From contig JAUJMY010000019.1 in NCBI GenBank assembly GCA_030446625.1, positions 1-46,256 of the forward strand: a DNA stretch of 46,256 nucleotides. Reading direction: 5' to 3'. Below are positions 1 to 6,951 of this stretch, piece by piece. The notes under the pieces are model-generated. The model did not search any database. It saw only the letters and a list, made by a program, of their open reading frames with translations, and had not been told where the DNA came from. The translations under genes and the position numbers were made by a program. Positions within the stretch are counted from its first letter, which is position 1. Each line of letters opens with the position of its first letter. The DNA is from Gaiellaceae bacterium (lineage in GTDB: Bacteria > Actinomycetota > Thermoleophilia > Gaiellales > Gaiellaceae).

Positions 1-5
1 CGCGA

Positions 6-143
6 TCACTTCTTGTTCATGGAGTTCAGCGGTTTGCTGTTCCGATGTGGCGCGGCGCCGCGCGGGGGGTTCGCCGCCGCCAAGCCCACGCAGAGCGCGG
101 CCGCGAGCGTGTGCGGCTCCCAGCGGCGGAGGAGCTCGTTCAG
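6..143 (-). pseudogene. Possible comEC N-terminal fragment, disrupted at the window edge
   Basis: The frame opens at a CTG that overlaps the comEA stop (CTGA) and reads about 25 residues of plausible ComEC-like N-terminus (a charged start, then a hydrophobic run ALCVGLAAAN). It then becomes unrelated, lower-GC sequence and stops after 45 codons. comEC normally follows comEA directly, so position and hydrophobicity suggest a broken or chimeric comEC start. No canonical ATG/GTG start is visible. It could equally be a contig-edge artefact or the edge of an inserted element. Identification is weak and rests mainly on gene order. Confidence 0.3.
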
Positions 144-715
144 GGCGCGACGAGCTCGCGCAGCTCCTCCAGCCGAGCCGGGCCGATGCCCGGCACCGCG
201 TCGAGCTCGTCGACCGAGGTGAAGCCGCCGTGCTTCTCGCGGTACGCGACGATCTTCTCCGCGGTCACCGGCCCGACGCCGGGAAGCTCGTCGAGCTGCT
301 CCACGGTCGCGGAGTTGAGGTGGATCGGCCCCGCGGCCGCCCCGCCGGACGCACGCGCCGCCGCCGACGCGGCCGGCCCACGCGCGGGCACGACGACCTG
401 CGTCCCGTCAGCGACGGGCGCGGCCAGGTTCACGAGCGCGACATCCGCCTTCGGCGTCGCCCCGCCCGCGCGCCGCACGGCGTCCGCGATGCGGCTCCCG
501 TCGCGGAGCCGGTAGAGGCCCGGCCGCCGGACCGCCCCGACGACGTGGACGAGGAGCTGTGGGCGCCGTGCCTCGGCGTCCCGCTCGAGCCGTGCGGGCG
601 CAGGAGCGGCGGGCGCGGGTTCGCGCGCGACGAACCGCCCGCCGACGACGAGCAGCAGGAGGACGACGGCAGCGGCAGGGACGGCGTGCCGGCGCGAGAG
701 CCTCGACGCGTGCAT
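140..715 (-). CDS. comEA: ComEA family helix-hairpin-helix DNA-binding protein
   Basis: Competence-type DNA receptor of 191 aa, anchored outside the membrane, that binds double-stranded DNA for uptake through ComEC. Residues about 10-28 form a single N-terminal membrane segment (AVVLLLLVVGGRFVA). Residues about 50-105 form a SLBB-type domain (VHVVGAVRRPGLYRL, then DAVRRAGGATPKADV). The C-terminal 60 residues carry two helix-hairpin-helix motifs (LDELPGVGPVTAEKIVAYR and LDAVPGIGPARLEELRELV) after the typical INLNSA-like stretch IHLNSATVEQL. Domain order and length fit the family. The ATG start lies 65 bases after leuS on the same strand. The expected partner comEC would lie at lower coordinates and appears broken at the window edge. 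Whether the organism is transformable cannot be judged. Confidence 0.93.
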   Translation of the reverse strand: MHASRLSRRHAVPAAAVVLLLLVVGGRFVAREPAPAAPAPARLERDAEARRPQLLVHVVGAVRRPGLYRLRDGSRIADAVRRAGGATPKADVALVNLAAPVADGTQVVVPARGPAASAAARASGGAAAGPIHLNSATVEQLDELPGVGPVTAEKIVAYREKHGGFTSVDELDAVPGIGPARLEELRELVAP

Positions 716-727
716 CGTTTTCCATCA

Positions 728-744
728 TGACAACGAATATGTCA
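728..744. repeat. Inverted repeat TGACA-N7-TGTCA upstream of comEA
   Basis: A perfect 5-bp inverted repeat with a 7-base spacer sits in the unusually AT-rich 65-base gap between leuS and comEA. It lies 13 bases upstream of the comEA start codon. Its position would suit an operator or part of a promoter for comEA, but no regulator is identifiable. Chance occurrence is possible. Confidence 0.3.
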
Positions 745-780
745 CGGTAGGGCTACGCGAGCGTGAAAATTTCCGCGCCG

Positions 781-3162
781 TCAGCCGACGACGAGGTTGA
801 CGAGCCGCCGCGGGACGACGATCGCTTCGCGAATCTCGGAGCCGTCGAGGAGGGCCTGCACGCGCGGCGACGCCTTCGCCGTCGCGACGAGCTCCGCCTC
901 GCTCGTCTCGACCGGCACCTCGACGCGGTCGCGCACCTTCCCGTTCACCTGCACGACGAGCTCGAACGTCTCGCGCTCGAGCTGCCTCTCGTCAGCCACG
1001 GGCCACGGCTCCTCCCACAGCCGCTCGCGCCCCAGCCGCTGCCAGAGCTCCTCGGCGACGTGCGGCGCGTACGGCTGGATCAGCGAGACCGCGGTCTCCG
1101 CCGCGAAGCGCGCGGCGGGATCCTCCGGCGCCTTCGACAGCTCGTTTACGAGCTCCATCACCGCCGCGATCGGAGTGTTGAACACGAACCGCCGCTCGAT
1201 GTCGTCGGTCAGGCGCGCGATCGTCTCGTGCGTCTTGCGCGAGAGCGGTGTGTCGACCCCTTCGGGCGAGGCCGGACGCGCGGCGGCGTCGCCGACGAGC
1301 CGCCACAGCCGCCGCAGGAACCGAACCATCGGCTCGATCCCGTCGGGTGTCCAGTCGATGTCGTGATCCGCGGGGCCCTGGAAGAGGATGTAGATGCGAA
1401 CGGGGTCGGCGCCGAAGCGGTCGACCAGCTCGTCCGGCGAGACACCGCCCTGCGACTTCGACATCCGCTTCCCGCCCTGCTTCACCCAACCCTGGTGGAA
1501 CAGGCGCTGGAAAGGCTCACGGAACCCGACCATGCCGAGGTCGTTCATGACCTTGACGAAGAAGCGCGAATAGAGCAGGTGCCCCTTCGCGTGGTCGATG
1601 CCGCCGATGTACTGGTCGATCGGCATCCAGTAGTCCGCGAGCGCGCGGTCGACCGGCACGTGCTCGTTCTGCGGGTCGCAGTAGCGCAGGAAGTACCACG
1701 ACGAGTCGACGAACGTGTCCATGGTGTCGGCCTCGCGCCGCGCCTCCTTGCCGCACCGCGGACACGCGACGCGCATCCATTCCTCGTTCGAGGCCAGCGG
1801 CGGCTGGCCCTTCGGCCGGTAGTCCTCGATTTCCGGCAGCACCACGGGCAGGTCGTCGTCGGGCAACGCGACGACGCCGCACTCGTCGCAGTAGACGATC
1901 GGGATCGGAGCGCCCCAGTAGCGCTGCCGCGAGAAGCTCCAGTCGCGCAGCCGGTAGTTGATCGCAGATCGGCCGCGGCCTTGCTCACGTAGCGACTCAA
2001 CGATCGCGGCCTTCGCCTCGTCGGCCGGCATCCCGTCGAAGCGCCCGGAGTTGATCAGCGTCCCGTTCTCGTCGACGACGGGGACGATCGGCAGGTCGAA
2101 CGTCTCTGCGAACTCGCGGTCGCGCTCGTCGTGCGCGGGCACGGCCATGATCGCGCCCGTGCCGTACTCCATCAGGACGTAATCAGCGACCCAGATCGGA
2201 ATCTGCTCGCCGTTCACGGGGTTCGTCGCGTGGCGGCCTGTGAAGACGCCGGTCTTCTCGCGCGTCGCGCGCTCCTCTGTCGGCCGCGCGGCGGCGACGC
2301 GTGCGTACGACCGAATCTCGTCGGCGCCCTCGGTGCCCTCCGCTAGCCGATCGACCAGTGGTGACTCCGGTGCGACGACGAAGAAGGTCGCGCCGAACAG
2401 CGTGTCCGGGCGCGTCGTGAAGACGGGGATGTCGAGGTCGAGCTCTGCGACGCGGAAGACGATCTCGCCGCCCTCCGAGCGGCCAATGTGCTGCGCCTGG
2501 ATCTTCTTCGTCCGCTCTGGCCAGTCGATCGTCGCCAGGTCGTCGAGCAGCGCGTCCGCGTACTCGGTGATCTTGAAGAACCACTGCTCCATGTTGCGCG
2601 CCTCGACGACGGCGCCGCAGCGCCAGCAGCGGCCGTCGACGACGTGCTCGTTCGACAGCACCGTCTGGTCGTTGGGGCACCAGTTGACGGGCGCCTCCTT
2701 CCGGTACGCGAGGCCTTGCTCGAAGAACCTCAAGAAGAGCCACTGCGTCCAGCGGTAGTACGTCGGCTCGTGCGCGGATACCTCGCGGTCCCAGTCGATC
2801 GCCCACCCCATGCGCCGCATCTGGTTCGAGATCGACGCGATGCTGCGCTCCGTGATCTCGCGCGGGTGCCCGCCCTGCTTGATCGCGGCATTCTCGGCGG
2901 GCAGGCCGAACGAGTCGAAGCCCATCGGACGCAGCACGGCGTAACCGTTCCGGCGCCGGAAGTGCGTGACGACGTCGCCCAGCGTGTAGTTGAGGACGTG
3001 ACCCATGTGGAGATCGCCGGACGGGTACGGGAGCATCTCGAGCATGTAGAACTCGCGGCCCTCGACGGCGCCCGGCTGCGGGTTGTCGACGTTGAACGCG
3101 CGCTCGGCCCGCCAGACCTGCTGCCACTTCGGCTCGATCGTCTGCGGGTCGTACCTGTCCAC
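781..3162 (-). CDS. leuS: Leucyl-tRNA synthetase
   Basis: Class I aminoacyl-tRNA synthetase charging tRNA-Leu with leucine in the cytoplasm. The 793-aa product has the bacterial LeuRS order. The Rossmann catalytic core has the HIGH-box variant HMGH at residues 52-55. A zinc-type Cys cluster (CPNDQ...CWRCG) precedes the CP1 editing domain (TTRPDTLFGATF and the conserved MAVPAHDERD). The KMSKS loop is RMSKS at 566-570, followed by an anticodon-binding helical domain and a C-terminal domain ending in NLVVG. The frame stays open for 321 further codons upstream, but the GTG at 3162 is preceded by GGAGG nine bases away and matches the usual LeuRS N-terminus (DRYDPQTIEPKWQ). Upstream lies a leader peptide and terminator suggesting attenuation. 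comEA follows 65 bases downstream. Confidence 0.97.
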   Translation of the reverse strand: MDRYDPQTIEPKWQQVWRAERAFNVDNPQPGAVEGREFYMLEMLPYPSGDLHMGHVLNYTLGDVVTHFRRRNGYAVLRPMGFDSFGLPAENAAIKQGGHPREITERSIASISNQMRRMGWAIDWDREVSAHEPTYYRWTQWLFLRFFEQGLAYRKEAPVNWCPNDQTVLSNEHVVDGRCWRCGAVVEARNMEQWFFKITEYADALLDDLATIDWPERTKKIQAQHIGRSEGGEIVFRVAELDLDIPVFTTRPDTLFGATFFVVAPESPLVDRLAEGTEGADEIRSYARVAAARPTEERATREKTGVFTGRHATNPVNGEQIPIWVADYVLMEYGTGAIMAVPAHDERDREFAETFDLPIVPVVDENGTLINSGRFDGMPADEAKAAIVESLREQGRGRSAINYRLRDWSFSRQRYWGAPIPIVYCDECGVVALPDDDLPVVLPEIEDYRPKGQPPLASNEEWMRVACPRCGKEARREADTMDTFVDSSWYFLRYCDPQNEHVPVDRALADYWMPIDQYIGGIDHAKGHLLYSRFFVKVMNDLGMVGFREPFQRLFHQGWVKQGGKRMSKSQGGVSPDELVDRFGADPVRIYILFQGPADHDIDWTPDGIEPMVRFLRRLWRLVGDAAARPASPEGVDTPLSRKTHETIARLTDDIERRFVFNTPIAAVMELVNELSKAPEDPAARFAAETAVSLIQPYAPHVAEELWQRLGRERLWEEPWPVADERQLERETFELVVQVNGKVRDRVEVPVETSEAELVATAKASPRVQALLDGSEIREAIVVPRRLVNLVVG

Positions 3163-3181
3163 TTCGTCCGTCCTCCGGGAA

Positions 3182-3207
3182 ATAAAAAAGCCTCTCGATC
3201 GAGAGGC
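3182..3207 (-). terminator. Intrinsic terminator in the leuS leader
   Basis: On the minus strand the 18-base perfect palindrome GCCTCTCGATCGAGAGGC (3207-3190) is followed by TTTTTTATT. This is a textbook Rho-independent terminator placed 20 bases before the leuS start codon. It reads in the leuS direction, and no gene ends immediately upstream on that strand. It is therefore best explained as a conditional terminator. Confidence 0.85.
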
Positions 3208-3251
3208 TCCACGGGAAGCTGCCGCGGCTCGCGCCGCGTTCGCTTCCTGGC

Positions 3252-3272
3252 CTACGTAAGAAGCTGCTGCAT
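3252..3272 (-). CDS. leuS leader peptide M-Q-Q-L-L-T
   Basis: A seven-codon ORF (ATG to TAG) encodes six residues with two consecutive leucines, both CTT. It starts seven bases after a TACGAT -10-like hexamer, so the transcript would begin at or within a base or two of the ATG and be leaderless. A Leu-Leu peptide just ahead of a terminator and leuS fits ribosome-mediated attenuation, known for leucine biosynthesis operons. Translation itself is not shown. Confidence 0.5.
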   Translation of the reverse strand: MQQLLT

Positions 3273-3279
3273 CCGCCGA

Positions 3280-3285
3280 ATCGTA
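3280..3285 (-). promoter_or_regulatory. -10-like TACGAT for leuS leader transcript
   Basis: The minus-strand hexamer TACGAT fits TANNNT and ends seven bases before the leader peptide ATG. No clear -35 was seen. The lysA start at 3303 on the other strand is only 18 bases away, so the divergent promoters overlap. Confidence 0.45.
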
Positions 3286-3302
3286 GCGGCCACAATGGCT
3301 TC

Positions 3303-4565
3303 GTGCTGGATCTCTTTCCCGTGACCGCGTCGCGCGACGGCGGCGAGCTCGTGATCGGCGGCGTTCGCACCTCTGCCATCGCCGAGGCGCACGGCACCCC
3401 GCTCCTCGTCTACTGCGAGCAGACGCTGGTGGAGCAGGCGCGCGCGTACCGCCGCGCCGCGCCGGACGCGCTCGTCGTCTACGGCGCGAAGGCGTTCCCG
3501 AACGTCGCGCTGCTGCAGCTCTTCGCGCGGGAGGGCCTGGGCGCGGACGTCTCCACGCTGGGCGAGCTCGAAGCCGCTCGCCGCGCACGGGTCCCGCCGG
3601 AGAGGCTCGTCGTGCACGGGAACAACAAGAGCGACGACGAGCTGCGGGCAGCGGCCCGCGCAGGCGCAGGCCTCCTCGTGCTCGACGCGCTCGACGAGGT
3701 GGAGCGCGCGGCCGCCGCCGGGATCCGGCGTGTCCTCGTGCGCGTGACGTCCGGCATCGAGGCCGACACGCACGAGGCGATCCGCACGTCGCACCACGGG
3801 TCGAAGTTCGGTCTGCCCGCGGACGCCGCGCTCGAGGCGGTGCGGCAGGCGGGCGCGGCCGGGCTCGACGTTGCGGGGCTGCACGTCCACATCGGCTCGC
3901 AGCTCCTCGACCTCCAGGCCGCGCGGATGACGATCGAGTGGCTGGCGGCGTTCGCGGCACGCTGCCGCCAGGAGCTCGCGTGGACGCCTGCGCTCGTGGA
4001 CGTCGGCGGCGGGCTCGGCGTCGCCCACGTCGACGACGAGCGGCCGCCGCCGGTCGAGACGTTCGTCGGGGGACTCGTCCGGACGCTCGAGCAGGCGTGG
4101 GCGCTGCACGACCTTCCACGGCCACAGGTCGTCCTCGAGCCCGGCCGCTCTCTCGTCGGGCGCGCAGGCGTCACGCTCTACCGCGTCGGCGTCGTCAAGC
4201 GTGCGACGGAGGCGATCACGTACGTCGCGGTGGACGGCGGCATGTCGGACAACCCGAGGCCCCAGCTCTACGGCGGGCGCTACACGGCACTGCTGGCGAA
4301 CCGCGCCGGCGAGCGCGCGGCCGGCACGTACAGCGTCGCCGGGAAGCACTGCGAGGCCGACACGCTGATCGGGCACGTCGAGTTAGCGGAGCCGCGCCGT
4401 GGCGATCTGCTCGCCGTCCCGGCGACCGGCGCGTACACGCTCGCGATGGCATCGAGCTACAACCTCGTCCCGCTGCCCGCGGCCGTTCTCGTCGGGGACG
4501 GCCGCGTGCGGCAGATCCGCCGGCGCCAGAGCGTCGACGACCTGCTCGCGTACGACGCGCTCTAG
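3303..4565 (+). CDS. lysA: Diaminopimelate decarboxylase
   Basis: PLP-dependent enzyme converting meso-diaminopimelate to L-lysine, the last lysine biosynthesis step. The 420-aa product has the fold-type III layout. The PLP-lysine motif is YGAKAFPN with Lys63, the barrel carries HIGSQ at 196-200, and the C-terminal part has the glycine-rich phosphate loop region (VDVGGGLG), EPGRSLVG and the active-site region GKHCEADTLI. Length matches the family. The GTG at 3303 gives the expected N-terminus. No Shine-Dalgarno is visible, and CACAAT sits six bases before the GTG, so a leaderless transcript is possible. The gene is divergent from the leuS leader and shares its stop region (CTAG) with convergent fbiC. 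Confidence 0.96.
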   Translation: MLDLFPVTASRDGGELVIGGVRTSAIAEAHGTPLLVYCEQTLVEQARAYRRAAPDALVVYGAKAFPNVALLQLFAREGLGADVSTLGELEAARRARVPPERLVVHGNNKSDDELRAAARAGAGLLVLDALDEVERAAAAGIRRVLVRVTSGIEADTHEAIRTSHHGSKFGLPADAALEAVRQAGAAGLDVAGLHVHIGSQLLDLQAARMTIEWLAAFAARCRQELAWTPALVDVGGGLGVAHVDDERPPPVETFVGGLVRTLEQAWALHDLPRPQVVLEPGRSLVGRAGVTLYRVGVVKRATEAITYVAVDGGMSDNPRPQLYGGRYTALLANRAGERAAGTYSVAGKHCEADTLIGHVELAEPRRGDLLAVPATGAYTLAMASSYNLVPLPAAVLVGDGRVRQIRRRQSVDDLLAYDAL

Positions 4566-6919
4566 CGACCCGCCGCCGCGAGGCCCGGGCGGACGAGCCG
4601 CCGCGGCGCCTTCAGCCCCGCCTCGCTCGCGTTCGGGTTCAGCGGCTCCGCGAGCGGGGGCGCGCCGAACGAGGCGCGGCGCCGCTCCTCCGGCACCTCG
4701 CCGTAGAGCGTCGTGCGCTGTCGCGGCACGCGCCCGGCGCTGCGGATCAGCTCCTCCATCCGCTCCGGCGGTAGCTCCTGACCGTGCGCGGCCCCCGCCG
4801 CGCGGGAGATCGACTCGTTCATCAGCGTCCCGCCGAGGTCGTTGACGCCGGCTTTGAGCAGCGCGCGGACGCCGTCCGGCCCCGCCTTCACCCACGACGC
4901 CTGCACGTTCGTGATCCACGGGTGGAGCGCAAGCCGCGCCACAGCGTGCACGAGCAGCGTCTCGCCGAACGTCGGCCCGCGGCGCGCGAGGCCCTTCAGC
5001 GCGATCGGCGCCTCCATCGGCACAAATGGGAGCGGGACGAACTCGGTGAACCCGCCGGTCTCGCGCTGGAGCTCGCGCAGCGCGATCAGGTGGCGTGCCC
5101 AGGCTCGCGGCCCGTCGACGTGGCCGAACATCATCGTCGTCGTCGACCGCAGCCCGACCGCATGCGCCGTCTGCATCACCTCGAGCCACTGCGCCGTCGT
5201 CACCTTGTCCGGGCAGATGATGCGCCGCACCTCGTCGTCGAGGATCTCGGCGGCGGTGCCGGGAAGCGTGCCGAGACCGGCCCCGCGCAGGCGCTTCAGG
5301 TAGTCGTCGAGCTCGAGCCCGAGCGTCGCGGCGCCCTGCCACACCTCGAGCGGGGAGAAGGCGTGCACGTGGATCTCGGGCAGCGCTTCCTTGATCGCAT
5401 GCACGACGTCGAGGTAGAAGGCGCCCGTGAACGCCGGGTGGATTCCGCCTTGGAGGCACACCTCCGTCGCTCCCCGCTCCCACGCCTCGCGACAGCGGCG
5501 GACGATCTCCTCGAGCGGGACGAGGTAGGCCGGACCCCGCAGGTTCGCCGCGAGCTTGCCCTTCGAGAACGCACAGAAGCCGCAGCGGAAGTAGCAGATG
5601 TTCGTGTAGTTGATGTTGCGGTTGACGACGTACGTGACGACGTCGCCGTTGACCTCGCGCCGCAGCTCGTCGGCCGCCGCGCGCACGGCGTCGCGCTCGC
5701 GGCCGCGCGCGTGGAAGAGGCGGACGATCGCGTCCTCGTCGAGTTCCGTTCCGAGGTCTAGACGCTCTACGCCCCGACGCGCCAGGTAGCGGCGCGGGAT
5801 CGGCGACGGCTCGCCGGGCGTCCACGCGTCCTCGCGTGCGAGGCGGAGCGCGTCGGCGCGGCCGCGGACGTGCCGGGCGACCTTCGGATCGCACCAGCGC
5901 TCGAGGTTCTCGACGTACTCCGGGTAGAGCGCGAGCCGCGGCGCGAGCTCGAGCCCCCGGCTGCGCGTCGCCTCCTCGAGGCGCTCGACCTCGGGCCACG
6001 GCGCCTCCGGGTTGACGTGGTCGATCGTGACGGGCGAGACACCGCCCCAGTCGTCGATCCCGGCGTCGAGCAGGCGCGGGAAGTCGTCGTAGGCGAGGTT
6101 CGGCGGCGCCTGGACGTGCCAGTCCGGGCCGAGGACGATCCGCGCGGAGGCGATCGTCCAGAGGTGCTCGTCGAGCTGGGGCTCCGGGTGCGCGGCCATC
6201 CGGGTCCCGCGCTTCGCCCGGAAGTTCTGGACGATCACCTCCTGCACGTGGCCGTGCTGCTCGCCCAGGTCGCGGATCGCGAGCAGCGCGTCGAGCCGTT
6301 CCGCGCGCGTCTCGCCGATCCCGATCAAGATCCCCGTCGTGAAGGGGACGCGCGCCTCGCCGGCGGCCGCGATCGTCTCCAGACGCCGTGCCGGCAGCTT
6401 GTCCGGAGACGCCCAGTGGGGGGCGCCGCGTGCCCCGAGCCGCTCCGCAATCGTCTCCAGCATGACTCCCATCGAGGCGCTCACCCGTCGCAGCTCGTCG
6501 AGGTCGGCGCGGGTCATCAGCCCCGGGTTCAGGTGCGGGAGGAGGCCCGTCTCGTCGAGCACGGCCCGCGCCGCGCTCGCGAGGTACTCGAGCGTCGTCT
6601 CGCATCCGAGCGTACGCAGCTCCTCGCGCGCGGCGCGGTAACGCAGCTCCGGCTTGTCCCCGAGCGTGAAGAGCGCCTCGTGGCAGCCGGCGGCGGCGGC
6701 CGCGCGCGCCACGTCGATCACCTCGTCGAGAATCATGTACGCGCGCTCTCCTCGCCGCGGCGGTCGCGCGAACGTGCAGTAGCCGCAAACGTCGCGGCAG
6801 AGCTTCGTCACCGGGACGAAGACCTTCGGCGAGTACGTGACGAGCGGCCCTCGGCGCAGACGGCGGGCCTCGGCGCACAGCTCCTCCAGCGGCGCCTCCA
6901 GGAGCTCGCGGACGTCCAT
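4562..6919 (-). CDS. fbiC: Bifunctional FO synthase (CofG-CofH fusion)
   Basis: Radical SAM enzyme making 7,8-didemethyl-8-hydroxy-5-deazariboflavin (FO), the chromophore of coenzyme F420, from tyrosine and a pyrimidine intermediate. The single 785-aa chain joins both halves, as in Actinobacteria. The CofG-like half has the CxxxCxxC cluster at Cys41, 45, 48 (CRDVCGYC). The CofH-like half has a second cluster at Cys442, 446, 449 (CYFRCGFC) after NRNINYTN. The ATG at 6919 lies six bases after TAAGCT with no Shine-Dalgarno, suggesting a leaderless mRNA. The gene ends inside a CTAG shared with lysA. It implies F420 use; a PPOX-type protein at 16.3 kb may be a user. Confidence 0.97.
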   Translation of the reverse strand: MDVRELLEAPLEELCAEARRLRRGPLVTYSPKVFVPVTKLCRDVCGYCTFARPPRRGERAYMILDEVIDVARAAAAAGCHEALFTLGDKPELRYRAAREELRTLGCETTLEYLASAARAVLDETGLLPHLNPGLMTRADLDELRRVSASMGVMLETIAERLGARGAPHWASPDKLPARRLETIAAAGEARVPFTTGILIGIGETRAERLDALLAIRDLGEQHGHVQEVIVQNFRAKRGTRMAAHPEPQLDEHLWTIASARIVLGPDWHVQAPPNLAYDDFPRLLDAGIDDWGGVSPVTIDHVNPEAPWPEVERLEEATRSRGLELAPRLALYPEYVENLERWCDPKVARHVRGRADALRLAREDAWTPGEPSPIPRRYLARRGVERLDLGTELDEDAIVRLFHARGRERDAVRAAADELRREVNGDVVTYVVNRNINYTNICYFRCGFCAFSKGKLAANLRGPAYLVPLEEIVRRCREAWERGATEVCLQGGIHPAFTGAFYLDVVHAIKEALPEIHVHAFSPLEVWQGAATLGLELDDYLKRLRGAGLGTLPGTAAEILDDEVRRIICPDKVTTAQWLEVMQTAHAVGLRSTTTMMFGHVDGPRAWARHLIALRELQRETGGFTEFVPLPFVPMEAPIALKGLARRGPTFGETLLVHAVARLALHPWITNVQASWVKAGPDGVRALLKAGVNDLGGTLMNESISRAAGAAHGQELPPERMEELIRSAGRVPRQRTTLYGEVPEERRRASFGAPPLAEPLNPNASEAGLKAPRRLVRPGLAAAGR

Positions 6920-6925
6920 CGAGTG

Positions 6926-6931
6926 AGCTTA
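6926..6931 (-). promoter_or_regulatory. -10-like TAAGCT, leaderless fbiC start
   Basis: The minus-strand hexamer TAAGCT ends six bases before the fbiC ATG. There is no Shine-Dalgarno between them, which is the arrangement expected for a leaderless transcript. Confidence 0.45.
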
Positions 6932-6951
6932 CGCCGGAGTGGCGACCGGGG

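Larger units (their letters stand above)
3163..3285 (-). promoter_or_regulatory. Candidate leucine-responsive leader (attenuator) of leuS
   Basis: From 3285 downward this region holds, in order: a -10-like TACGAT; a seven-codon ORF with two adjacent Leu codons (CTT CTT, rare in this GC-rich sequence); strand 1 GCTTC at 3264-3260, which overlaps those codons; strand 2 GGAAGC at 3247-3242; a 6-bp GNRA-capped hairpin at 3238-3223; strand 3 GCTTCC at 3219-3214; an intrinsic terminator; the Shine-Dalgarno; and leuS. Strand 2 can pair with strand 1 or strand 3, as in classical attenuators. The terminator stem itself does not overlap strand 3, so the switching logic is not fully explained. The sequence features are direct; regulation by leucine is inference. 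Confidence 0.55.

Noticed and set aside
3163..3272. T-box riboswitch upstream of leuS
   Set aside because: The conserved T-box sequence and the tRNA-antiterminator bulge are not found, and the region is too short. A leader-peptide mechanism fits better.
781..4125. LeuRS frame open for 321 extra N-terminal codons
   Set aside because: The extension is Arg/Ala-rich, antisense to lysA and unlike LeuRS. A GGAGG and the canonical N-terminus mark the GTG at 3162.
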